NCBI GenBank assembly: GCA_005800405.1
Contig: SYFN01000139.1
Location: 1 to 11,259, forward strand
Origin: Burkholderiales bacterium
GTDB taxonomy: Bacteria; Pseudomonadota; Gammaproteobacteria; Burkholderiales; Burkholderiaceae_D
DNA: 11,259 nt
Reading direction: 5' to 3'
Shown here: in pieces, positions 1-6,010 of the stretch
How the letters are laid out: each line of letters starts with the position of its first letter
Position numbering within the stretch: the stretch's first letter is position 1
Program-made: the position numbers and the translations under genes
Notes under the pieces: model-generated
Told to the model about the DNA's origin: nothing
What the model saw: the letters and a program-made list of their open reading frames with translations, nothing else
Databases searched by the model: none

Positions 1-134
1 CAGCGGAACAATCCGCTTAAAGCGGATAAATTCGCAGCGTTTTTAACAAACTTTTAAAATAATTGCCCAAAAATTAGGCAGTTCAAAAATTGCTGAGTAA
101 AGTTCCTTGTAAAAGGGATTTGTTCAGCGCTTCC
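1..134 (+). mobile_element. IS5-group insertion sequence, right (3') end, partial
   Basis: Bases 1-134 are the reverse complement of 11050-11183 with a single mismatch (position 65 against 11119). The outermost bases, read inward, are GGAAGCGCTGAACA, which resembles IS5-group ends that begin GGAAG. The element is followed by CTAG at 135-138, matching the YTAR target preferred by the IS5 group. The right-hand copy shows that this segment is the non-coding tail after the transposase stop; here the stop would lie about 10 bases outside the left edge. The transposase therefore reads rightward, toward the gene starting at 335. The rest of the element is outside the window. Confidence 0.85.
3..27. 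repeat. Nested hairpins in the IS tail
   Basis: The tail has three alternating copies of one motif: GCGGA (3-7), TCCGC (12-16) and GCGGA (22-26). They can form either GCGGA-ACAA-TCCGC or the longer ATCCGCT-TAA-AGCGGAT (11-27). The same structure is at 11157-11181. It lies just after the transposase stop and is followed within about 15 bases by a run of five T, so it could weakly end transposase transcription or block read-in. The function is inferred; the dyads are seen directly. Confidence 0.5.
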
Positions 135-334
135 CTAGGTCGACTGGCAAGATTAATGCGCAATCGGTAGCGCCCACTTGATTTTTCCGCGGCTTGTGTT
201 GCACACGCCACGCTGGCGCGGCGCTTGGCATGCCGTCGGTTGTAAAGCGACCAGCGGTAGCACATCGATGGTGTCTGCAAGGCCATCGGCCAGTGATAGC
301 TTGTCTCCCCGACAATAAAATTGGGTTGAAAACT

Positions 335-1057
335 ATGCAATGGAAAAAGTACGGTGCGTTTTTACTGGCGCTTGCAACGTCACTGGCGGCATTCGCTGAT
401 GACAAGCCCAGTTTTTACATGGCAGCCGGGATCGCCTCTGACGCGACAACTGCCGGGAACGCCGGTTTAGTCGGGCTCGACAGCCTGCCGTCCACCTTGA
501 AAACAGATTCGGGCCAAACTGAGTTCCGCGGCACCATCGCTGTCGGCTATCTTTACCCATTAGGATCAAAGTATCTGTTGATGATGGAGGCCGGCAGGGA
601 TGTCGGAAGCAGCACCCGTCTTTCGACGGCTGCTCTGCTGATTGCTCAAAATGGCTACTTCAGCGAAATAGGCCGGGAATGGCGATCTAAGCGCAACTGG
701 TTTGTGGCCCTCAAACCTGCGTTCCGCATGAGCGACACCACGCTGGCTTATCTGTCCCTCTCGCACCACCAGGCTTCTGTGAGCGAACGGTCCGATTTGT
801 GGCTGGACTGCAATAACGGTACGTGCAACACAATAACTTCATTCTCCGGCAGCGGCAGTCTCAGTGGCACCGGTATCGGACTCGGTATGCAGACCACCTT
901 TGAAAAAGTCGGTTTCCTCAAGATTGAGGTGGAAAGCATACGCTTTGACCGTTTTAGCGCTGCCCAAAGAGATCCGGCCGTCTTTACCGCTTTTAGTAGC
1001 GAGAGCTTGCATCCCAAATCGACGGTGGGACGCGTGATGGTGGGCTACCGGTTCTGA
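335..1057 (+). CDS. Probable outer-membrane beta-barrel protein
   Basis: The product has 240 residues. Residues 1-21 form a clear signal peptide (MQWKKYG, then a hydrophobic core ending AAFA), with mature protein from DDKPSF. The body alternates polar and hydrophobic residues with many Gly and aromatic residues, as in membrane beta strands, and the chain ends VMVGYRF. A C-terminal Phe is the usual signal for assembly by the BAM complex. Two cysteines five residues apart (159 and 164, DCNNGTC) probably form a disulphide in a loop. I do not recognise a specific porin or adhesin family. The frame is open upstream to 194, but the signal peptide fixes the start at 335; no strong ribosome binding site precedes it. 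The nearest upstream element is the IS end 200 bases away, whose transposase reads toward this gene. Confidence 0.7.
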   Translation: MQWKKYGAFLLALATSLAAFADDKPSFYMAAGIASDATTAGNAGLVGLDSLPSTLKTDSGQTEFRGTIAVGYLYPLGSKYLLMMEAGRDVGSSTRLSTAALLIAQNGYFSEIGREWRSKRNWFVALKPAFRMSDTTLAYLSLSHHQASVSERSDLWLDCNNGTCNTITSFSGSGSLSGTGIGLGMQTTFEKVGFLKIEVESIRFDRFSAAQRDPAVFTAFSSESLHPKSTVGRVMVGYRF

Positions 1058-1066
1058 AATGTTCGG

Positions 1067-1072
1067 TATAAT
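1067..1072 (+). promoter_or_regulatory. Candidate -10 box for the phosphoesterase gene
   Basis: A perfect TATAAT lies in the short gap after the outer-membrane gene, about 34 bases before the start at 1106, giving a leader of about 27 bases. No good -35 hexamer is seen 16-18 bases upstream (the bases there are near GCTACC). The match may be chance. Confidence 0.3.
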
Positions 1073-1105
1073 CGGTGGACCATTTCGGCGTCACTCCGAT
1101 GCACG

Positions 1106-2065
1106 ATGTCATCACCGGACCTGCTCATGCTTGTTTCCAGAATCTTTGGCGCATTAGCGCTGACATGCGCGCTGATTATTCCTGGCTCAGGATTCGCCCA
1201 GTCATTTACTTTCGCGGCCATTGGCGACATTCCCTATGGGCCGCACGAAGAATTTGCTGCACTGATCGACAAACTGAATGGCCAACCACTGGCGTTTACC
1301 CTTCATGTGGGCGACATAAAATCCGGGAGCACTGTCTGTTCGGATGAGTCTTTTCTGAACGTTCGAGAGCTGTTTGAACAATTTGATCGCCCACTGATTT
1401 ATACCCCCGGCGACAATGAGTGGACCGACTGCCACCGGGGCAACAACGGTCGCTACGACCCACTGGAGCGTCTGGAAAAAATTCGTCAGCTGTTTTTTGC
1501 CTCGAATGAAAGTCTGGGTAAACGACGTCTGACGTTGCAGACGCAGTCAAGTCAAAAATCATTTTCCTCCTATGTAGAAAATCGTCGCTGGTCACAAGGC
1601 AAAGTCCGCTTTGCAACCTTGCATCTGGTGGGCTCCAACAACAATTTGCAGCCGGGCTTGCCATCGTCCAGCGAGTTTGCGGCGCGCGAACACGCAAATA
1701 TTGCGTGGCTACGAGAAACTTTTGCCGAGGCCAAAGCCAACCTTGATGTGGCAGTCGTCTTGGCAATGCAGGCGGACACGTTTTTTGGAGAACCACGAAA
1801 GGGCTCTGGATTTGTGCGCTGGAATGCCGCTCTGGTAGAAGAGGTCGCTGCATGGGGAAAGCCTGTGCTGCTGGTCCAGGGAGATACCCACCAATATCTG
1901 ATCGACAGACCGCTTAAAGATGCCAAGGGTAAACCCCTCAGTCAGCTAGTTCGGTTGGTGGTACCCGGAGAAAGTCAAGCCGATGCGGTACTGATTAGTA
2001 TCGATGTCGCTGACACGATGATGCCTTTCCAGTTCAAGTTGCTGCAAACTGGGAAGCAACCCTGA
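1106..2065 (+). CDS. Secreted calcineurin-like metallophosphoesterase
   Basis: The product has 319 residues with an N-terminal signal peptide ending near GSGFA (residue 31), so it probably acts in the periplasm or outside the cell. Metallophosphoesterase motifs appear in order but are altered: GDIPYG at 40 in place of the usual DxH block, HVGDIKSG at 68, PGDNEWTD at 102 in place of GNHD/E, and VQGDTHQY at 258 in place of GHxH. Enough Asp, Asn and His remain to bind metal, and the overall pattern fits a known secreted branch of the superfamily. The substrate cannot be told. The start at 1106 is uncertain: an in-frame ATG at 1127 gives a more compact signal peptide and neither has a clear ribosome binding site. 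It lies 48 bases after the outer-membrane gene on the same strand and could be co-transcribed with it. Confidence 0.75.
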   Translation: MSSPDLLMLVSRIFGALALTCALIIPGSGFAQSFTFAAIGDIPYGPHEEFAALIDKLNGQPLAFTLHVGDIKSGSTVCSDESFLNVRELFEQFDRPLIYTPGDNEWTDCHRGNNGRYDPLERLEKIRQLFFASNESLGKRRLTLQTQSSQKSFSSYVENRRWSQGKVRFATLHLVGSNNNLQPGLPSSSEFAAREHANIAWLRETFAEAKANLDVAVVLAMQADTFFGEPRKGSGFVRWNAALVEEVAAWGKPVLLVQGDTHQYLIDRPLKDAKGKPLSQLVRLVVPGESQADAVLISIDVADTMMPFQFKLLQTGKQP

Positions 2066-2289
2066 TTGGCTATTGAAAACGGTTTCAACCAGTTTCGTTA
2101 GGCGCTCTGTACCGTGGATATTGAAGGCCGTATGGCATTACAGACAGGGATTACTCTCGAAGCGGGAGAGCCCCGCCAGCACGGACAGCAAGCGGCGCAC
2201 CCAGAACAACCCATGCCATCCAGTCACAAGGTGAACCACGTCCCGGGAATGACATGTGAGCGTCGTGTCCGGTAAGGACTCTTGAAAGC

Positions 2290-2365
2290 TGGCGCGGCTG
2301 GCTGGAATCGAACCAGCGACCCTTGGCTTCGGAGGCCAAAACTCTATCCACTGAGCTACAGCCGC
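2290..2365 (-). tRNA. tRNA-Arg(CCG)
   Basis: The minus strand folds as a complete cloverleaf of 76 bases. The acceptor is GCGGCTG paired with CAGCCGC, followed by discriminator G and an encoded CCA. The D stem is GCTC/GAGT. The anticodon stem TTGGC/GCCAA encloses the loop CTCCGAA, so the anticodon is CCG (reads the Arg codon CGG). The T arm is GCTGG-TTCGATT-CCAGC. No obvious T-rich terminator follows it. Upstream, a weak promoter of the form TGGACT-17 bp-TATCCT can be drawn near 2390-2420. Confidence 0.95.
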
Positions 2366-2464
2366 GCGGTCTGGGTGTTTCGGAAGACCGCCAAGGATAC
2401 CGGGTTTCGGTCGGGCAGTCCATGAAGCGACTGGGCGCTCAGGGTCAAGTTATGGCGCTTCGTC

Positions 2465-2470
2465 TATAAT
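2465..2470 (+). promoter_or_regulatory. Candidate -10 box for the cytochrome c gene
   Basis: A perfect TATAAT lies 90 bases before the cytochrome c start, between the divergent tRNA gene and the gene. The -35 region is poor. The leader would be about 83 bases long. Confidence 0.35.
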
Positions 2471-2559
2471 CAAGGGCTTGTTATTCTTAGCCAGTAAGGC
2501 AGGCTGATCACACGTCGCAAGGCGATCTTGCAGCAGGCTGAACATGCCCCGAGGACATC

Positions 2560-3069
2560 ATGAGCGACGCGCACGACGAGCACGAATCCGTTATTAAAAC
2601 ACCAAAGCAAGTAATCGCAGCTGTTGTGGCTGGTTTTGTCGTTCCCATTATTGTCATCGTATTGTTGGTGCAATATGTCAGCAGCACACCCAAAGTCGGC
2701 GCAGGCTCCAACTCCCAATCACCTGAAGCGATAGCGGCGCGCTTGAGGCCAGTCGCTGATGAAGGCTATACGCTGATCGATGCAAGCGCACCTCGCCAGC
2801 TCAAAGCGGGTGCTGAAGTTTATAACGCCGCTTGCGTCGCCTGTCATGGAAGTGGTGCGGCCGGCGCACCAAAAATGGGTGACAGCGGCGCATGGTCCAA
2901 GCGCGTTTCGCAAGGCTACGACACATTGGTATCTCATGCGGTCAAGGGTATTCGCGGCATGCCCGCCAAAGGTGGCAATCCTGATCTTGATGATCTTGAA
3001 GTCGCGCGCGCTGTGGTCCACATTGCTAACGCAAGTGGCGCGAAGTTCAAGGAACCCGCAGCAAAATAA
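2560..3069 (+). CDS. Membrane-anchored cytochrome c5-like protein
   Basis: The product has 169 residues. A short charged N terminus (HDEHE) is followed by one membrane helix at about 18-40, which probably anchors the protein on the periplasmic side of the inner membrane. One haem-binding motif CVACH lies at 92-96, and Met134 in RGMPAKGG is the likely sixth haem ligand. This is the layout of class I, cytochrome c5-type electron carriers, which pass electrons between respiratory complexes. The start is supported by GAGG at 2551-2554, five bases before the ATG. The gene appears to stand alone, between a divergent tRNA gene and a convergent minus-strand operon. Its redox partners cannot be inferred here. 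Confidence 0.88.
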   Translation: MSDAHDEHESVIKTPKQVIAAVVAGFVVPIIVIVLLVQYVSSTPKVGAGSNSQSPEAIAARLRPVADEGYTLIDASAPRQLKAGAEVYNAACVACHGSGAAGAPKMGDSGAWSKRVSQGYDTLVSHAVKGIRGMPAKGGNPDLDDLEVARAVVHIANASGAKFKEPAAK

Positions 3070-3098
3070 AGTACCGTTCGCTCCTTTGAATACATCTC

Positions 3099-3126
3099 GA
3101 CTTGCGGGCTTCAGGCCGGGATTTTT
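3099..3126 (+). terminator. Weak possible terminator after the cytochrome c gene
   Basis: About 30 bases after the cytochrome c stop, a short imperfect GC-rich hairpin (GGC-TTCAG-GCC, extended only with a mismatch) is followed by a run of five T. The stem is too short to be convincing. Confidence 0.2.
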
Positions 3127-3273
3127 GCTTGTGGATCATCATTATTGCTCGCACCGGGTAGAGATAACACGGCAGGTTGAATAAATACGCTGGCACAAAA
3201 CGCCGCAGACAGGACCGCTAGAATGGCTAAGCTAGGCTGTAAAACGGCACCAGCGGTATTGTGTTCGAGGGGT

Positions 3274-4038
3274 TCAGGAATACCTAAGCCAATACCAGAA
3301 CATGCCTATCCACTCATGCAAGGCGTAATGGCTGTTTTGAAGCGCTCCTGCAGAGGGAACGAAATCTGCCACAGATAACGGTTTACGCGACCGAAAGTCG
3401 GTTGCCGCAGGCACCACTGCCAGCCCGGTTTTGGAAAATATCTGCATCGCACGCGGCATGTGCATCGCATCGGTAACGAGCAATACACGATCAATACCCG
3501 CTTCTCGTAACAGGGTCGACGCATGGGCGGCATTTTGCGCCGTGTTCTCGGAAGTGACTTCAATCCAGCGCACCGGGATTTTGAAATCCTCGCGCAAGGC
3601 CCTGGCCATCACAGCCGCTTCGCTCTCGCCACCCTGGTCTGGTGCGCCGCCACTGACCAGTACCGGTAAGCCGGTGAGGCGATGAAGGCGAGCGCCATGA
3701 CGCAAGCGCGCGAGCGTCTGTGCACCGGGTTGATCCCGATCGCCATCCTCGGGTGCTGCGAACGAGCGGCCGCCACCCAAAATTACGATGGCCTTTGCAT
3801 CAACCCTCTTGGGATTCGGCACTGGCAGGGAACGATTTTCCAGCCGCGCCATCAGCAAACATGAACCGGCACCGGTAAACAAGACCAGCAGCAGTGCGAT
3901 CGAAACCAGGATGATGGCATTACCGACATATCGGAAACGCCTTCCCAGCCACCAGCCCAGACAGCCCAGAATCACCGGAGACAATGGCGGCAGTAAAAAA
4001 GCGGCCAGCAAATTTGTGAAGAACCAACTGATGCTCAT
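3274..4038 (-). CDS. YdcF/ElyC-like DUF218 membrane protein
   Basis: The product has 254 residues, close to the length of E. coli ElyC. Two N-terminal membrane helices (about 5-30 and 39-58) are followed by a DUF218 domain facing the periplasm. Landmarks are AIVILGGGRSF, VLVSGGAPDQGGESEA, SENTAQNA and LLVTDAMHMPRAM, in the usual order for the family. ElyC is linked to peptidoglycan and lipid carrier metabolism in E. coli; the exact reaction of the family is not settled. The start has a good ribosome binding site (GTGAG five bases upstream). It is the last gene of the run antitoxin-toxin-slyX-DUF2288-this gene, 31 bases after the DUF2288 gene. Confidence 0.85.
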   Translation of the reverse strand: MSISWFFTNLLAAFLLPPLSPVILGCLGWWLGRRFRYVGNAIILVSIALLLVLFTGAGSCLLMARLENRSLPVPNPKRVDAKAIVILGGGRSFAAPEDGDRDQPGAQTLARLRHGARLHRLTGLPVLVSGGAPDQGGESEAAVMARALREDFKIPVRWIEVTSENTAQNAAHASTLLREAGIDRVLLVTDAMHMPRAMQIFSKTGLAVVPAATDFRSRKPLSVADFVPSAGALQNSHYALHEWIGMFWYWLRYS

Positions 4039-4069
4039 GATCTCACTCGTGCTGTCGGGTGTTTACGCA

Positions 4070-4399
4070 TCAGTGGGAAGCACTGGGTGGTGCTCGACGT
4101 TCATGCTGCACGAATATCCATGGCTTGGCTACCACCGTCCATAACAAGGCATCCTGGGCCAGCCATTGCATGGCTTGCGCATCGCTTACCCGATGCAAGA
4201 GTTCCGCTTTCATCCAATCTTGCACACTGGCCTTGTCGTCGGCCGCGATACTGGCGCCGACATCAATAAGATCCAGTTCGGGCGCAACACTGATCAGGGT
4301 GCCACCTGCAAAATAGCGCTGCAATTCACTCCAGTGCATCTGGGCTGTTTGTTCGTTGAGTTCCGCGCGCAATGACGCCAGAATTTTTTCGTTCATCAT
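4070..4399 (-). CDS. DUF2288 family protein
   Basis: The product has 109 residues from the ATG at 4399 (108 from the adjacent ATG at 4396). It matches my memory of DUF2288: an N-terminal LRAELNEQTAQMHWSELQRYFA helix region, then GTLISVAPELDLIDVGASIAADD, and a C-terminal WLAQDALLWTVVAKPWIFVQ. The function is unknown. The frame is open upstream to 4507, but that segment overlaps the end of slyX in another frame, and the family normally starts close to the ELNEQTA motif. The chosen start is four bases after the slyX stop at 4404-4406, so translation is probably coupled to slyX. If slyX translation stops early at its frameshift, this coupling could be weakened. Confidence 0.8.
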   Translation of the reverse strand: MMNEKILASLRAELNEQTAQMHWSELQRYFAGGTLISVAPELDLIDVGASIAADDKASVQDWMKAELLHRVSDAQAMQWLAQDALLWTVVAKPWIFVQHERRAPPSASH

Positions 4400-4403
4400 C
4401 AGA

Positions 4404-4608
4404 TCAGTAATGCGGTGGCTTGTCATGCGGTAGCGTTCCGCTTGCCTGCGTAGGTAGTTCAGTGATGCGGCGCGCCAGGGCAGCACAAAGCGCATCGAGC
4501 TCATCAATTTTTTTGCTGGCGATAGATCGTCTCATTCATTGTATCGAGAAGATCGTCCTGACTGGCGAGCTTGATCTCGAGATTTACCAGTCGTTCATCT
4601 AGTTCCAT
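4404..4608 (-). pseudogene. slyX: slyX, frameshifted at a run of seven A
   Basis: Reading from the ATG at 4608 gives MELDERLVNLEIKLASQDD and onward to YRQQKN, then a stop at 4504-4506 after 34 codons. If one A is removed from the seven-A run (plus-strand T at 4508-4514), the frame continues QQKIDELDALCAALARR and ends HDKPPHY with a stop at 4404-4406, for 67 residues. The coiled-coil N-terminal half and the -PPHY end are hallmarks of SlyX, a small protein of unclear role. It begins 10 bases after the toxin stop, with AAGGG upstream. The run of A makes a sequencing error the simplest cause; real mutation or slippage at the run is also possible. Confidence 0.85.
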
Positions 4609-4618
4609 GCCGATGCCC

Positions 4619-5344
4619 TTATTGGTTTGACTGCCAGGATTCCGAGGAAAATACCAGCGAACGTTGCTCACAGCGCCACACAACTTCGTCTCTCCTTACG
4701 CGCAGCCACCAGGTTTCTCGTACCGGGTGGGGCAGCGGCGATGCAAATGCGGCCGGGGTCAACAGTGCAACGCACTCGCCTTGGACAGGATCGCGCACCG
4801 AAGCATAACGAATCGCTCCGAGATTGGCGCTGCGAGCACTGAGTGCCAGTACCTGCGTTGCGCTGTAACTGGTCTTGTGCATCCACTGCCCAACATCACG
4901 GGCGAACAAGCGTTCACGCAAGTCGATTGCTTGTGTGGCCACCTCGCATTTGAAAGCGGTATGCGCGACAGGCGCAATTTCGGCTAGTTCAATCGCATCA
5001 TTGAGAAATTTCCAACGCCAGTAACCTTGCTCGGCGCAAGCCGTATCTACCGCGAGTACACCGTAGAACACCCCGGGATCTGTCGCCGCGCGAAAGCGTG
5101 ATCCGGTTCGCAGCGGATGGGTCTGAAACGGCGCTGCCAGCACCGGATGGAGGTCCGAAAACACCTCGGGAAGTGCGGGTCGCCGAGACAACAGTAATCG
5201 ATCAAGAATATCCTGCTCTTCACGACTATCCACCAGCTTCATGGCACCTGCCGTGTACTTCGCGTCAACGACACGCCAGAGGCTGCCCTGCCAGTGGCGG
5301 GCTCTAGACTGCAGCGCGAGAGGCGTCCAGGTAGTGAACGACAC
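4619..5344 (-). CDS. RES-domain toxin of a RES-Xre toxin-antitoxin pair
   Basis: The product has 241 residues and a complete RES domain. Visible features are LWRVVDAKYTAGAMKLVDS near 22-40, GSRFRAATDPGVFYG at 81-95, CAEQGYWRWKF at 103-113 and IRYASVRDP at 178-186. The residues that give the family its name are probably Arg83, Glu105 and Ser182, all present, so the toxin looks active. RES toxins degrade or transfer from NAD+, causing growth arrest. No ATG fits before the domain, so the start is the GTG at 5344, which lies 41 bases inside the antitoxin gene; translation is probably coupled. It is followed by slyX after a 10-base gap. Confidence 0.9.
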   Translation of the reverse strand: MSFTTWTPLALQSRARHWQGSLWRVVDAKYTAGAMKLVDSREEQDILDRLLLSRRPALPEVFSDLHPVLAAPFQTHPLRTGSRFRAATDPGVFYGVLAVDTACAEQGYWRWKFLNDAIELAEIAPVAHTAFKCEVATQAIDLRERLFARDVGQWMHKTSYSATQVLALSARSANLGAIRYASVRDPVQGECVALLTPAAFASPLPHPVRETWWLRVRRDEVVWRCEQRSLVFSSESWQSNQ

Positions 5345-5693
5345 GAACCAATCCTTCCGTATGGTCTATCAGGTCGATGGGCCGCGCCTCCAGGCCACGA
5401 TTCTCGCTGGTCAGCCAGGCGCGCGCACCCGGCTCGTCAGCCACCAAGGCGTCTAGCGCGCGAAACAGGCGCACCAGCAGCAACCCAAATTCCCATTCCT
5501 TGCGGCCCGGGTCTAGCCGATAGTCACCGGCATACATCCGGGTCACCGTCGCCGGACTAACTCCGAGCACCCGAGCCAGCAAGTTGCGAGGCAAACCAAG
5601 GTGACTGGCAGCACGCGCTACCGCCTTGGTCAGCACTGCGCTCGTTTGCGCGGCATCAGCATACTCATGGGGTTTTTCTGCAGAAGAGCGCAT
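5304..5693 (-). CDS. Xre/MbcA/ParS-type antitoxin (DUF2384)
   Basis: The product has 129 residues. A helix-turn-helix lies near 33-56 (LPRNLLARVLGVSPATVTRM), followed by the DUF2384-type toxin-binding region (ARAWLTSENRGL, ARPIDLI, GLVRVVHYLDA). This is the partner of RES toxins: it blocks the toxin active site and represses its own promoter. The start is supported by AAGGA seven bases before the ATG. The 3' end overlaps the toxin gene by 41 bases. A palindrome immediately upstream (5712-5735) is the likely operator. Confidence 0.9.
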   Translation of the reverse strand: MRSSAEKPHEYADAAQTSAVLTKAVARAASHLGLPRNLLARVLGVSPATVTRMYAGDYRLDPGRKEWEFGLLLVRLFRALDALVADEPGARAWLTSENRGLEARPIDLIDHTEGLVRVVHYLDASRAAV

Positions 5694-5711
5694 CTGGCAA
5701 TCCTTTCTGTG

Positions 5712-5735
5712 GAAAATATTAACATAGTTATTTTC
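5712..5735 (-). promoter_or_regulatory. Nested palindrome, probable antitoxin operator
   Basis: The outer arms are GAAAATA (5712-5718) and TATTTTC (5729-5735), separated by 10 bases. A second, inner dyad TAAC-ATA-GTTA sits at 5720-5730. The site is AT-rich in GC-rich surroundings and ends 18 bases before the antitoxin ATG. Its position over the only likely promoter is what is expected for self-repression by the Xre-type antitoxin, but the binding itself is inferred. Confidence 0.6.
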
Positions 5736-5820
5736 AGAAGAAGGGTCTTGCCAGCAGAGTTTTGCGCCACATCCGGCTGATCAGTTCTTGCGTTTTCGAC
5801 CTGCACGCGATGCCCTTAAG

Positions 5821-6006
5821 TTACCCGCTTGCGCTGCTTGCTTGACCCGCCAGTTTGCGACAGGCATCGGAGCAAAACTTGAGATCCGACCACGACGCAG
5901 CCCATTTTTTTCGCCAAGCAAACGGCCGGGCACATTGCACGCAGACTTTGACAGGAAGGTTGTGGGGGTTGCGAAAACCGCCACCCGATTTGCCACGATC
6001 CGGCAC
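5821..6006 (-). CDS. DUF2256 small zinc-ribbon protein
   Basis: The product has 61 residues with the DUF2256 signature: NLPVKVCVQCARPFAWRKKW, then LKFCSDACRK. The four cysteines (CxxC and CxxxC) probably bind zinc. The function is unknown. It starts with GTG four bases after the rep stop (TGA-GACC-GTG), so it is probably translated together with rep. Its 3' end is followed by the control region of the toxin-antitoxin unit. Confidence 0.8.
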   Translation of the reverse strand: MPDRGKSGGGFRNPHNLPVKVCVQCARPFAWRKKWAASWSDLKFCSDACRKLAGQASSASG

Positions 6007-6010
6007 GGTC

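Noticed and set aside
2073..2088. TTGAAA-ACGG-TTTCAA hairpin just after the phosphoesterase stop
   Set aside because: The 6-bp AT-rich stem is weak and has no T run after it, so a terminator call is not supported.
2151..2423. Minus-strand 90-codon open frame over the tRNA gene
   Set aside because: It crosses a complete tRNA gene and shows no domain; it is a chance frame.
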